Part shown: positions 1 to 7,260 of the stretch, in pieces
How the letters are laid out: the number at the start of each line of letters is the position of its first letter
Position numbering within the stretch: the first letter of the stretch is position 1
Source: Pseudomonas frederiksbergensis
GTDB lineage: Bacteria; Pseudomonadota; Gammaproteobacteria; Pseudomonadales; Pseudomonadaceae
Length of the DNA: 41,102 nt
Assembly (NCBI RefSeq): GCF_000802155.2
Contig: NZ_JQGJ02000029.1
Coordinates: 1-41,102 of the forward strand
Direction: 5' to 3'
Made by a program: the position numbers and the translations under genes
Notes under the pieces: model-generated
What the model was told of the DNA's origin: nothing
What the model saw: only the letters and a program-made list of their open reading frames with translations
Databases searched by the model: none

Positions 1-1044
1 CCCACACTCCCGGAGCTAATCGACCGGGTCACCACCGATATCAGCGGGCGGGTGACCGGCGTTCAAAGCGCCGTGCTTCGCCGCTCACTGCTCGGCGTCC
101 TGGCTCGCTCAGAGGCCGGCGCCGTACATATGCTGTACGGTTTTCTTGAGTGGGCAGCCAGGCAGGCGATCATTGATACATCCGAGAAGGAGTACCTCGA
201 GCGCTGGGCCGCCATCTGGAAGGTGTTTCGCAAGGCCGCCGATTATGCGACGGGCGCGGCACTGCTCAATGGTGCCGTGGGCTCTACGGTGCTGGCCGGG
301 ACTATTCTTCAGCGACAGGACGGCGTTCAGTACCGCGTCTTGGCTGATGGGATTTTCGCCGGTTCGACGCTGCAGCCCACAGTTGTTGCCATTGAGGCTG
401 GTGCAGCCGGCGATGCGCCGGCGGGTACCCCACTCTTTCTGCTGTCGCCGGTGGCTGGCGTGCAATCGACGGGATCTGCCGCAACAGATATAGAGGGTGG
501 GCTCGATGTTGAAACTGATCCTCAACTGCTCAGTCGTCTGCTGAAGCGAATTCGACAACCACCGCATGGTGGCGCCGCCGCAGACTACGAGCTCTGGGCG
601 CTCGAGGTACCTGGTGTAACGCGTGTCTGGGTGTATCCGCTGCAGATGGGCGCTGGTACGGTCACCGTGCTGTTTGTGTGCGACGGCGAGTCCAACATCA
701 TCCCGACCCCGGCCAAGGTTGCTGAGGTCCAGGACTACATCGATGCGAGGTGCCCTGTGACTGCCGAGGTATACGTAGTCGCTCCGGTAGCGGACCCGCT
801 AAACATGACCGTGAAGCTTTCGCCGAACACTGCCGCCGTACAGGCTGCAGTTCGAGCCGAAGTCGCCGACCTGATCGTTCGAGATGCGAAGCCCGGTGAT
901 CCGATCCTTATCAGTCGCCTGCGTGAAGCTGTTTCCATTGCAGCTGGCGAATCGGACAACGCCATCGTGACCCCGACAGCTGACGTTTCGCACGCAGCTG
1001 GCCACATGGCGGTCCCTGGAACCATAACCTTCTCCAGCTTTTAA
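1..1044 (+). CDS. Baseplate J/gp47-like protein, 5' end missing
   Basis: The reading frame is open from base 1, and the residues before the GTG at 52 (TLPELIDRVTTDISGR) look like the usual N-terminus of Mu gp47-type baseplate wedge proteins, so the gene is cut by the window edge. It forms part of the contractile-tail baseplate that holds the fibres and triggers sheath contraction. The segment PPHGGAAADYELWALEVPGVTRVWV (about residues 180-205) matches the conserved core and aligns with the intact gene at 28029 (PHGGSAQDYETWALECPGIT). The gp48-like gene follows after a 9-bp gap preceded by AAGGAGG. The family call is firm; whether this cluster is a tailocin or a decayed prophage cannot be told from the fragment. 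Confidence 0.9.
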   Translation, partial: PTLPELIDRVTTDISGRVTGVQSAVLRRSLLGVLARSEAGAVHMLYGFLEWAARQAIIDTSEKEYLERWAAIWKVFRKAADYATGAALLNGAVGSTVLAGTILQRQDGVQYRVLADGIFAGSTLQPTVVAIEAGAAGDAPAGTPLFLLSPVAGVQSTGSAATDIEGGLDVETDPQLLSRLLKRIRQPPHGGAAADYELWALEVPGVTRVWVYPLQMGAGTVTVLFVCDGESNIIPTPAKVAEVQDYIDARCPVTAEVYVVAPVADPLNMTVKLSPNTAAVQAAVRAEVADLIVRDAKPGDPILISRLREAVSIAAGESDNAIVTPTADVSHAAGHMAVPGTITFSSF

Positions 1045-1053
1045 GGAGGCGTA

Positions 1054-1644
1054 ATGCCGACAGCTGCCGACTATCTGGAGCAGCTGAAAACGCTGCTACC
1101 CCCCGGTCAGGCATTCCCTAGGGATGCCGGCACCACGCTGCATGACCTGCTGGATGGAATGTCGATCGAACTTGCCAGGGTTGATGCCCGCGGCGAGACA
1201 CTCCCGATCGAGGCGAACCCAGCAACGACCGATGAGTTATTGAGCGATTGGGAGCGGGTTGCCGGCCTGCCAGACAAATGCTCTGGCGCTCTCGAAGAGA
1301 CACAGCAGGGCCGTAAGAACGCGCTTCTCACCAAGCTCACAAGCACGGGCGGTCAATCTGTGGCGTACTTCATCGAGTTGGCCAGCGCGCTCGGGTACAC
1401 CGTAACCATTGAAACGTTCCGACCCTTCCGCGCTGGCGCATCGCGTGCCGGGGATTTGCTCACCAATGGGGCCTGGGTCTTCACCTGGCTCATTCGTGCG
1501 CCAGAAACCTCAGTGATTTCGTTCAGAGCCGGTCGATCTACCGCAGGTGAGCGCCTGCGGACATGGGGTAACGACACCCTAGAATGCAAAATTAATCAAT
1601 TGAAACCGGCGCACACGATCGCGCTCTTCGCCTACGGAGATTGA
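1054..1644 (+). CDS. YmfQ/Mu gp48-like baseplate protein (DUF2313)
   Basis: The 196-residue protein starts MPTAADYLEQLKTLLPPGQAF. Its paralogue at 29057 starts with the same pattern (GIRTAEQYQAQLRSLLPSGPAW), and both contain a DWERVAGLP / DWERVMNLP motif and a C-terminal CxINxxKPAHT / CLIHRSAPAHT motif. This is typical of the YmfQ/gp48 family that sits next to gp47 in Mu-like tails and joins baseplate to fibres. The start is chosen on the strong upstream AAGGAGGCG. The gene lies between baseplate J and the fibre gene, the usual order. Its molecular role is inferred from position in Mu and related phages. Confidence 0.85.
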   Translation: MPTAADYLEQLKTLLPPGQAFPRDAGTTLHDLLDGMSIELARVDARGETLPIEANPATTDELLSDWERVAGLPDKCSGALEETQQGRKNALLTKLTSTGGQSVAYFIELASALGYTVTIETFRPFRAGASRAGDLLTNGAWVFTWLIRAPETSVISFRAGRSTAGERLRTWGNDTLECKINQLKPAHTIALFAYGD

Positions 1645-1647
1645 AGC

Positions 1648-2280
1648 ATGCACAGAATTGACGGGCCTGGCGCCACGCTCGACAACAAGTTCACTGATGG
1701 CGATCCAGTGGGAGGCGTTCAGGCGACGCTTGTCACTGAAGATTGGCTGAATGACGTTCAGGAGGAAATAATTAGCGTTCTCGCCGATCAGTCGATCGCT
1801 CCGCTCAAAGGGGTTCAAACTCAGCTTCTTGCTGCAATTAAGTCAATTGCAGCAAATATTGTGCAAGCGACCGAGAGTATTCTGGGCGGCGCCAAGGTTT
1901 CAACGCAGTCGCAAATCAATGCCGGCACGGACGACGCGACTTTCGTAACCCCCAAGAAGCTTCGTGCAGGGTTTGCCAGCAACTTGGCGGCAACGGGATA
2001 CATTGCTTTTCCTACCTGGCTGGGCGGATTTATAATTCAGTGGGGCGGGGCAACATTTCAGGTTGGAACGTCCATTACCCAAAGTAGTGGGATGCTTCCG
2101 ATCGCTTTTCCCAATGCGCCATTTAGAATTTTTGGATATAGAACGTCCGAATTGCAGGCTTCAAATAGCCCCACGACAGATCACTATTTCACCGTAAATG
2201 GTACGTCATGGTTTGTAAACCACGTTCGAGCAGCCGGAAGTGTGTCGGTTCCTTTCGCTTATATTGCCATTGGTTGGTGA
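1648..2280 (+). CDS. Short tail fibre protein
   Basis: The 210-residue protein opens with MHRIDGPGATLDNKFTDGDP and continues VTEDWLNDVQEEIISVL. This resembles the N-terminal attachment segment of Pseudomonas tail fibres; the longer fibres in the second Mu-like array carry GSLIPADWGNGVTQEIVNVI at the same place. The C-terminal half ends in a beta-rich FITWxVNGTSWFVNHVR-like stretch ending in YIAIGW, which probably forms the receptor-binding tip. From about base 1750 the DNA becomes richer in A+T than the preceding baseplate genes, suggesting exchange of the receptor-binding module. It sits directly after the gp48-like gene (3 bases apart) and before its assembly protein. Receptor unknown; lipopolysaccharide is the usual target. 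Confidence 0.75.
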   Translation: MHRIDGPGATLDNKFTDGDPVGGVQATLVTEDWLNDVQEEIISVLADQSIAPLKGVQTQLLAAIKSIAANIVQATESILGGAKVSTQSQINAGTDDATFVTPKKLRAGFASNLAATGYIAFPTWLGGFIIQWGGATFQVGTSITQSSGMLPIAFPNAPFRIFGYRTSELQASNSPTTDHYFTVNGTSWFVNHVRAAGSVSVPFAYIAIGW

Positions 2281-2293
2281 GGAGATTTCATCT

Positions 2294-2665
2294 ATGATGT
2301 ATTTCAATAATGGAACTGGTGGTTTTTACAATGATAAATTGGGAGGCGTTCCAGTTGGTTCCGTGAAGTTAACTGATGATGACTATCAGGAACTACTGTT
2401 GCTGGTAGAGGCAGGTAAGAAAATCACAATTGATAGTAATGGCTCGATCATTGGTGTTGACCCAGAACCGCCAGCGCCTCCTACGAGAGAAGAGGTCGAA
2501 GCTATGCGGCTCCGCGCATATGCCGATGCTGTAACTGGTTCCGATCGTTACTTTTCCGAGGCAGCGAGGATGCAAATAATGGGGGACGAGGGGTGGGAGC
2601 AGGTTCGTGACCAAGGCATTAGTCGGTACGCTGAGATCCAAAATGATCTCGCATGGCCGCAATAG
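2294..2665 (+). CDS. Tail fibre assembly protein
   Basis: A roughly 123-residue protein starting MMYFNNGTGGFYNDKLGG. The start at 2294 is preferred over an upstream in-frame codon because GGTGAGGAG lies about ten bases ahead. The N-terminus (glycine/phenylalanine/tyrosine-rich), the middle IDSNGSIIGVDPEPPAPP and a helical C-terminus fit the small chaperones encoded directly behind tail fibre genes, which fold or trimerise the fibre. The gene at 13181 shows the same plan (GFYDSAIH, YPIAVDPPPAS, EL.AYRQAL.NWP). A+T-rich like the end of the fibre gene, as expected for a co-transferred fibre/chaperone pair. The family is confident, its exact Pfam name is not. Confidence 0.7.
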   Translation: MMYFNNGTGGFYNDKLGGVPVGSVKLTDDDYQELLLLVEAGKKITIDSNGSIIGVDPEPPAPPTREEVEAMRLRAYADAVTGSDRYFSEAARMQIMGDEGWEQVRDQGISRYAEIQNDLAWPQ

Positions 2666-2752
2666 ATACTTAGGCTAAATATCGGTTGCTAGACAAGACA
2701 AATTCTCTTTATGTCGATAGGATGCGGAACAAAAATTTTTGAAGGGCAAGGA

Positions 2753-3781
2753 ATGACCGTTAAAGAGAGAGATTTTTCCGTTGGAATCGACGTCGCAAGA
2801 GCGCTAGCGTGCCTCCTAGTGGTAGTGGTTCACATTTCTGCTACGGATTTTTACGCTTTCGGGCCTAGATGGTGGCCTGCTAATTTCTTCGATTCAATCG
2901 CTAGGATCGCGGTACCAGTCTTTTTCCTCATATCTGGTGCGCTAGTTCTCGTACCTGAGGAGCCTATTGGAACGTTCTATAAAAAGCGAATCGGTAGGGT
3001 GCTCCCGCCGTTGATTGTGTGGTCGGTTGTTTACGCAGCAGTGTATCGAACCCCAGGTGTCACTCCGATTGACTCGTTGCTCAACATAATTAAAGGGCTT
3101 TCCTCCGGACATCTCTGGTATTTTTACGCAATCATAGGGTTGTATTTGAGTGCGCCTTTCTTGGGGAAAATTTATAGGGCTTCCAGTCTTCTTGAAAAGC
3201 GACTGTTTTTGTTGTTCTGGGTTTTTGTGAATTGCGGTGTTCCATTGTTTCGCCCATTGCTGGACTCTTATTATGATCCGAGAGCGCCTTACCATCTTCA
3301 GATGTTTATAGGGTATTTTGGGTTTTTGTTTATGGGTGCCTATTTGTCTGAGAGGTCCGTTCAAAAGTCGTCGAGTTTAGAGGTTGCTAGTTATTTGTTC
3401 TTGTTTGTGTTTGGTTGTGCTATGACAATGTGGCTAACCTATACGTTTTCATTTAGGGTAGGTCAGCCTGTTCAAACTTTCTATGGGTACTTGTCATTGT
3501 TCGTTGTTGTTGCAGCGGCGGCATTCTTCAAGTTGTCTCTCATGATAATGGCACTTCCAAAAAATATTGGCAAGATTATAGCCTTGGTGTCAAGTTGCTC
3601 GTTAGGCGTATACTGTATCCATCCGCTTGTAATTGACGGTATTGAGAGCTTATTTGCGCTAGAGCATAGAATTAGTTCTACTTGGTTCAAGATACCAATT
3701 GTTGCGTTTATTGTGTTTGTGGTTTCAGTTGTAATAGTGTATTTCGCTAGGAAGATGGCGTTCATGCGGCGAATTATTTGA
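2753..3781 (+). CDS. Membrane acyltransferase, acyltransferase-3 (OafA-like) family
   Basis: About 342 residues with around ten hydrophobic segments. The N-terminus (GIDVARALACLLVVVVHISA) carries the conserved arginine and the helix-1 histidine typical of acyltransferase-3 enzymes, followed by ARIAVPVFFLISGALVL and later SLGVYCIHPLVI. Such proteins move acetyl or other acyl groups onto sugars of lipopolysaccharide, capsule or periplasmic glycans at the inner membrane. The ATG at 2753 is chosen over 2711 because AAGGGCAAGGA precedes it and the conserved domain starts just after. The gene is much richer in A+T than its neighbours and sits right behind the fibre cassette, ending at a strong terminator, so it looks like a transferred cargo gene. 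Substrate not determinable; O-antigen modification is an inference. Confidence 0.85.
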   Translation: MTVKERDFSVGIDVARALACLLVVVVHISATDFYAFGPRWWPANFFDSIARIAVPVFFLISGALVLVPEEPIGTFYKKRIGRVLPPLIVWSVVYAAVYRTPGVTPIDSLLNIIKGLSSGHLWYFYAIIGLYLSAPFLGKIYRASSLLEKRLFLLFWVFVNCGVPLFRPLLDSYYDPRAPYHLQMFIGYFGFLFMGAYLSERSVQKSSSLEVASYLFLFVFGCAMTMWLTYTFSFRVGQPVQTFYGYLSLFVVVAAAAFFKLSLMIMALPKNIGKIIALVSSCSLGVYCIHPLVIDGIESLFALEHRISSTWFKIPIVAFIVFVVSVVIVYFARKMAFMRRII

Positions 3782-3800
3782 AGTCACAATTTGTTTTTTA

Positions 3801-3828
3801 AGACCCCGGATATCCGGGGTTTTTTTTG
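3801..3828 (+). terminator. Rho-independent terminator after acyltransferase
   Basis: A perfect 18-bp palindrome (ACCCCGGATATCCGGGGT) is followed by eight T residues. It separates the acyltransferase from the lysis genes. Confidence 0.85.
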
Positions 3829-3844
3829 TCCTGGAGAAAAGCAC

Positions 3845-4267
3845 ATGCCTGTAACTGAAAAAGATCGCGACATTCTCGCGCGCACTATTTGGGGTGAGGC
3901 ACGGGGCGAGGGAACAGCAGGGCAGATTGCTGTGGCCTGGACCATCCGCAACCGCGTGTTTGATGGAAAGGAAAAGTCGTGGTGGGGAGAGGGCTACGCC
4001 GGCGTCTGCCAGAAGCCTTACCAGTTCAGCTGCTGGAACAAGACCGATCCGAACTATCAGTTCCTGATCGGCGTGAAGCAGATCCCGTTCCGCGAACTGG
4101 CTCAATGCCGTATCGCTGCTGACCAGGTGATCGACGGAAAGGTGCCAGACCCGACTGGTGGTGCCACGCATTACTACGCGACCAGCATCAAGGCGCCGGC
4201 CTGGGCGTCGAAGGCCAAGCAGACACTGAAGCTCGGGCACCACGTATTCTTCAAGGACGTCCCGTGA
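3845..4267 (+). CDS. SleB/CwlJ-like cell wall hydrolase (endolysin)
   Basis: A 140-residue protein beginning at the ATG behind CTGGAGAA. The core ILARTIWGEARGEGTAGQIA (about residues 10-29) holds the conserved catalytic glutamate of the SleB family, with the later motifs NRV, YQFSCWN and GATHYYA that close the active site. These enzymes cleave the glycan backbone of peptidoglycan. There is no signal peptide, so export would need a holin. It overlaps the Rz-like gene by four bases and is therefore the endolysin of cluster A. It is a different family from the GH19 enzyme used by the cluster at 34519. Confidence 0.88.
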   Translation: MPVTEKDRDILARTIWGEARGEGTAGQIAVAWTIRNRVFDGKEKSWWGEGYAGVCQKPYQFSCWNKTDPNYQFLIGVKQIPFRELAQCRIAADQVIDGKVPDPTGGATHYYATSIKAPAWASKAKQTLKLGHHVFFKDVP

Positions 4268-4770
4268 CAATCGCCGCGTGGCGCTTGATTGGCGTGATGG
4301 CGTTGGCGCTCGCCGGCTTCGGCAGCGCCTGGCAGTTTCAGGACTGGCGCTACGGCCGGCAGTTGGCCGAGCAGGCCAGACTGCACGGCGAGACGCTGAA
4401 CCGACTTGCAATGGCCGGCGCAAACGCGCAGAAGGCCGAGCAGGACAAGCGCCTGGCGCTCGAGCAGAGGCTGGCGGCCAGTGAGAAAACCCACTTCGAG
4501 AAAATGACCAATGCACAAAAAGATCAGGCTCGTTTGCGCGATCGCCTTGCCACTGCTGATCTGCGGCTGTCAGTCCTCATCGACGCGGATTCAGCCGGTA
4601 GCTGTGACGTGCCAAAAGCCACCGGCGCCGGCGGCGTGGATCATGCAGCCGTACGAGCCCGACTTGACCCGGCGCATGCTCAACGAATTATCGCCATCAC
4701 CGACACCGGTGACCGTGGACTGATCGCGCTGCAGGCGTGTCAGGCGTATGTGAAAGCGCTGGCTCAATGA
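4264..4770 (+). CDS. Rz-like inner-membrane spanin
   Basis: The 168-residue protein starts at a GTG overlapping the hydrolase stop. Residues about 5-25 form one N-terminal membrane segment. Next comes a long charged, coiled-coil-prone region (QLAEQARLHGETLNRL through LRDRLATADLRLSVL), then a C-terminus containing GGVDHAAVRARLDPAHAQRI and LIALQACQAYV. This is the layout of inner-membrane spanins, which bridge to an outer-membrane lipoprotein to disrupt the outer membrane at lysis. The copy at 35064 shares nearly the whole C-terminal half. The partner lipoprotein gene lies inside this gene in another frame. Confidence 0.85.
   Translation: MTIAAWRLIGVMALALAGFGSAWQFQDWRYGRQLAEQARLHGETLNRLAMAGANAQKAEQDKRLALEQRLAASEKTHFEKMTNAQKDQARLRDRLATADLRLSVLIDADSAGSCDVPKATGAGGVDHAAVRARLDPAHAQRIIAITDTGDRGLIALQACQAYVKALAQ
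4511..4723 (+). CDS. Rz1-like outer-membrane spanin lipoprotein, nested in Rz
   Basis: This 70-residue reading frame lies wholly within the Rz gene in a different frame. It has a basic start (MHKKIR), a hydrophobic stretch, a lipobox-like LLICGC with the acylated cysteine at about residue 20, and a proline-rich part (PPAPAAW). These are the marks of Rz1 outer-membrane spanins. The nested arrangement is repeated at 35338 with a closely similar protein (shared QSSST, PPAPAAWIM and DLTRRMLNELSPSPT), which strongly supports it as a real gene rather than a shadow. It would be anchored in the outer membrane and pair with Rz through the periplasm. Confidence 0.85.
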   Translation: MHKKIRLVCAIALPLLICGCQSSSTRIQPVAVTCQKPPAPAAWIMQPYEPDLTRRMLNELSPSPTPVTVD

Positions 4771-5000
4771 CGAGCAGCTGATCCTTCAATGATGATGAAG
4801 AGGGCTTCAATCGTGGCAGGGGTTAAGCAGCGAGCAGCTTCCAGTCCCTCCACAAAGCCTTCTGCTCGCTCGACCGCCAAGCGGATATCGACCTCGCTTT
4901 GAGCAGCCGAAACCCTTTGAACATGAGCGGTGAGCTTGCTGTGGAATGAGGGTGGAAGTGCCAGGTCTTCAAGTTTCTTCATCAAGGGGGATCCATACAT
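4764..5000 (-). CDS. Small hypothetical protein, convergent with the spanin gene
   Basis: A 78-residue frame (or about 72 if it starts at the second methionine, MKKLEDLALPPSF). It is predicted mostly helical with a regular heptad-like middle (LTAHVQRVSAAQSEVDIRLA). It has no recognisable motif, no signal peptide and no cysteines beyond one. Its stop overlaps the last bases of the Rz gene on the opposite strand, and the downstream spacer begins right behind its start. Amino-acid composition and high-G+C wobble use look like a genuine gene, but ribosome-binding signals ahead of either start are weak. I do not recognise a function. Confidence 0.5.
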   Translation of the reverse strand: MYGSPLMKKLEDLALPPSFHSKLTAHVQRVSAAQSEVDIRLAVERAEGFVEGLEAARCLTPATIEALFIIIEGSAARH

Positions 5001-5089
5001 CTGTGTTACAGAAATGAGGGTTTTACCGCGTTCGGCAGGACGCCGTAGATGGGCTGGACATCTGTCTAAAACTACCGAGCATTAACGCG

Positions 5090-5680
5090 GTTTCATTGAT
5101 GCGAAGACGCGTCTTCTCGTGCTTGGGTTTTAGACAGGAGCCAATGCAGGCCCTTGCAACACAAGGCCTGCACGCCGTTTCCATCCATACTGCTGCATCA
5201 TCGGCGTGTGGGAGGACAGGTCGTTCACGGCTGTATTCATGGGTGTCAGGCAAAGCTCGTTGGAAGGTGTGGGGCAAAAGGAGGGGCATCGGCCCGGCTT
5301 TTCCGCGATGGGCGCAAGGTTAACATGGGTGGTCGGGGGGGACCCAGTTTGGGATTGGGTGTATATCCGTTGCCGCGGTAACGGCTACTTATGGTTCCGC
5401 CCTGACGGCGGGTCACTTTCGAAAAGCGCGAAAGTAACCAAAGCGCTTTTGCCCCACCACTCGGTGCCTCGCCCAGGCTCGGCATGCCTGAACGAAGGCA
5501 TTGCTCCGTGGGCCGCCGCGAAGGGCCATCCATGGCCCAGCGCGGCTAACCCGGCATCCATGCCGGGTTGCCCACTGCGCAATACCTTCGTTCAGCCAGC
5601 GTGGTTAACGGGGCGCCCCAGATCAAAAACAAAACCGAGGCGGCCTGATAGCCGACCTGGCTCTCCCGGTCGTACACCCA
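5090..5680. repeat. Probable dispersed Pseudomonas intergenic repeat, no convincing gene
   Basis: The block contains stretches such as the segment around 5391-5445 (CGGGTCACTTTCGAAAAGCG) that I recognise as typical of long repeats scattered between genes in fluorescens-group genomes. Several overlapping frames are open on both strands here (for example 5206-5781 plus and 5246-5533 minus), but they have unnatural composition rich in Gly, Arg, Ser and Pro, no domains, and share DNA with the repeats next door. They are not listed as genes. Bases 5001-5089 show nothing further apart from one arm of a short inverted repeat. The repeat assignment rests on memory and was not searched. Confidence 0.5.
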
Positions 5681-5686
5681 TCATAT

Positions 5687-5778
5687 CTGTGGGAGCAAAG
5701 CTTGCTCGCGATGACGGCAACCAATATAACTTAGTTGTCACTGAACTACCGCTATCGCGAGCAAGCAAGCTCCCACAG
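5687..5778. repeat. REP-type inverted repeat pair
   Basis: Two oppositely oriented arms, CTGTGGGAGCAAAGCTTGCT at the left and GCAAGCAAGCTCCCACAG at the right, with TCGCGA next to each, flank about 40 bases. This is the form of the extragenic palindromic repeats common in Pseudomonas. Confidence 0.8.
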
Positions 5779-5913
5779 TGATGACTCGGGCTTCTCTAGG
5801 CGATGTAGCCTTGTTTTGCGCTTTTGAAGGATGGGTTTGGAGTCTTTTCTTAGAAGCCTGTAGGGCGAATTCCCGATGTGTTCAGTAGGGACATCAGATA
5901 GGGAGCCAGCCTC

Positions 5914-6031
5914 CTGTGGCGAGGGGATTTATCCTCGTTGGGCTGCGTAGCAGCCCCTGAGTAGCTAGCGCACCTGGCGTGGACTTTAGGGCCGCTTCGC
6001 GCCCCAGCGGGGATGAATCCCCTCGCCACAG
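5914..6031. repeat. Second intergenic palindromic repeat family
   Basis: The left arm CTGTGGCGAGGGGATTTATC is matched by the complement at the right end (GATGAATCCCCTCGCCACAG), about 118 bases overall. A G+C-rich imperfect middle includes GGGCTGCGTAGCAGCCC, itself a hairpin. The sequence differs from the pair at 5687 and looks like another dispersed Pseudomonas palindromic repeat. It lies just before the repressor gene. Confidence 0.75.
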
Positions 6032-6060
6032 TGAATCAAATGAGGCTTAAGTGAGGCGTA

Positions 6061-6076
6061 TTGCATATTTATGCAA
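6061..6076. promoter_or_regulatory. Palindromic operator candidate upstream of prtR-like gene
   Basis: TTGCATATTTATGCAA is a perfect dyad (TTGCAT / ATGCAA around ATTT). It lies 36 bases before the chosen repressor start and shares the TGCAT/ATGCA elements with the three dyads at 6942-7009. Autoregulation by the repressor is the likely role (inference). Confidence 0.55.
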
Positions 6077-6111
6077 AACAGCATTTGTCTTCTGCGAAAA
6101 GAACAAGCACT

Positions 6112-6855
6112 ATGCGCGTTATGCAAAAACGCAACGTTTCTACCGTATTAAGAGCATTGCTCGATCAGCACGGGATCTCCCCCACGGAGCTTCACCGGCG
6201 TACCGGCGTGCCTCAGTCCACCCTCTCGCGGATCCTCAGCGGCAAGATCGTCGACCCTTCGGATAAGCACATCTCGAAGATCGCCGAATATTTTGCCGTG
6301 AGCACCGACCAGTTGCGCGGGCGCGCGGACGTTGTGCCTGCCGGCAATGTCCGCCGCGACGAGCCGCATTCCGAACTCAAGGACATTAGCCTGTGGGACG
6401 ACGAAACACCCGTCGAAGAAGACGAGGTGTCGGTCCCTTTTCTGCGTGAGGTTGAATTGGCTGCTGGATCAGGAAGATTCGTCATCGAGGAAAGCGAGCG
6501 CTCCAGCCTGCGCTTCGGCAAGCGCAGCCTGCGCCACAACGGCGTGCAGTTCGACCAGGCCAAATGCGTGACGGTACGCGGCAACAGCATGTTGCCAGTG
6601 CTGCGCGACGGCGCCACGGTTGGGGTGAATGCCGGTAAATGCGGGATCGGCGACATCGTCGACGGTGACCTCTACGCCATCAACCACAACGGCCAACTGC
6701 GGGTGAAGCAGCTTTATCGCCTGCCCACCGGCATCCGCCTGCGCAGCTTCAACCGCGATGAGCATCCGGATGAGGACTACACCTTCCAGGAAATGCAGGA
6801 CGAGCAGATCGTCATCCTCGGTCACGTCTTCTGGTGGGGCATGTACGCCCGCTAA
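6112..6855 (+). CDS. prtR: PrtR-like XRE/S24 self-cleaving repressor
   Basis: The 247-residue protein has an N-terminal helix-turn-helix (about residues 12-62, including SPTELHRRTGVPQSTLSRIL) and a C-terminal LexA/CI-type peptidase S24 domain. The expected cleavage bond is Ala118-Gly119 in ELAAGSG, the nucleophile Ser159 in GNSM, and the general base Lys199 in LRVKQ. In the PrtR family, RecA filaments formed after DNA damage trigger self-cleavage, which relieves repression of pyocin/tailocin genes. The start at ATG 6112 (MRVMQKRNVS) is preferred over upstream TTG; ATG 6121 is also possible. Operator-like dyads lie on both sides of the gene. The tail operon starts directly downstream on the same strand. 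No PrtN-like activator is visible. Confidence 0.9.
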   Translation: MRVMQKRNVSTVLRALLDQHGISPTELHRRTGVPQSTLSRILSGKIVDPSDKHISKIAEYFAVSTDQLRGRADVVPAGNVRRDEPHSELKDISLWDDETPVEEDEVSVPFLREVELAAGSGRFVIEESERSSLRFGKRSLRHNGVQFDQAKCVTVRGNSMLPVLRDGATVGVNAGKCGIGDIVDGDLYAINHNGQLRVKQLYRLPTGIRLRSFNRDEHPDEDYTFQEMQDEQIVILGHVFWWGMYAR

Positions 6856-6872
6856 CCCTTCCGCTGTCAGAT

Positions 6873-6900
6873 AAAACCCGCCGTCGTGCGGGTTTTTTTT
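6873..6900 (+). terminator. Rho-independent terminator of repressor gene
   Basis: Stem AACCCGC/GCGGGTT with a six-base loop followed by a run of T residues, 17 bases after the repressor stop. It insulates the repressor from the tail operon promoter that follows. Confidence 0.85.
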
Positions 6901-6941
6901 CGCCTCGTGAAAACTCACACCCCCGCATTTACAAGGGTTTC

Positions 6942-7014
6942 ATGCATTTGCGCATTCGCAACGCATAAATAAATGCATTTACGCATTGACTGTATATGCA
7001 TCCATGCATATTCT
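6942..7014 (+). promoter_or_regulatory. Tailocin operon promoter with three operator-like dyads
   Basis: Three 14-bp sites of the form ATGC-N6-GCAT are visible: ATGCATTTGCGCAT (6942-6955), ATGCATTTACGCAT (6973-6986) and ATGCATCCATGCAT (6996-7009). A good sigma-70 promoter overlaps them: TTGACT at 6986-6991, a 17-base spacer and TATTCT at 7009-7014. The third site fills the spacer and the second touches the -35 box, so a bound repressor would block RNA polymerase. The likely binder is the PrtR-like protein encoded just upstream. The remaining sequence 6901-6941 shows nothing notable. Confidence 0.75.
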
Positions 7015-7015
7015 G

Positions 7016-7188
7016 TGTCCAAGCCGCTCGACAAAGCGGCTGGCAACAAAGCTCTTTAGTTCCACCAACAGGCAGCGATGAACCGGCCTTAACGGTTCAG
7101 AGGGTTGGCAACTGGCCCGGGTGTGCAGCGTAAAGCACCAGAAGCAGTTATCCGGCGGGCAGGGACCGCGGCCGGAGGAACAATTTGA
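7016..7188 (+). promoter_or_regulatory. Structured untranslated leader of the tail operon
   Basis: About 170 bases lie between the promoter and the first strong ribosome-binding site. They include two clean hairpins: AGCCGCT/AGCGGCT (7022-7041) and GAACCG/CGGTTC (7080-7098). A tiny frame ATGAACCGGCCTTAA (7079-7093) sits across the second. The leader ends with CCGGAGGAACAATTTGAATG, a strong ribosome-binding site ahead of the ATG at 7189. No known riboswitch class was recognised. A regulatory RNA role is inferred from length and structure only. Confidence 0.45.
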
Positions 7189-7236
7189 ATGGATCCGTAC
7201 CGCGCCAGTCGCGCCGAAAGATCAAGCGCATTACTG

Positions 7237-7260
7237 AAAAGCCTGGGTAACCGGGCTTTT
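7237..7260 (+). terminator. Terminator-like hairpin inside the operon leader
   Basis: AAAAGCC-T-GG, loop GTAA, CC-G-GGCTTTT gives a stem with one G-T pair ending in a T run. It lies inside the frame that starts at 7189 and ahead of the Com-like start at 7315. That geometry is the one expected of a translation-coupled attenuator, though it could simply reduce read-through. Confidence 0.6.

Noticed and set aside
5206..5781. 191-residue plus-strand frame, and a 95-residue minus-strand frame at 5246-5533
   Set aside because: Both lie in repeat-like DNA, extend into a REP pair, have odd composition and no domain; treated as chance frames of a dispersed repeat.
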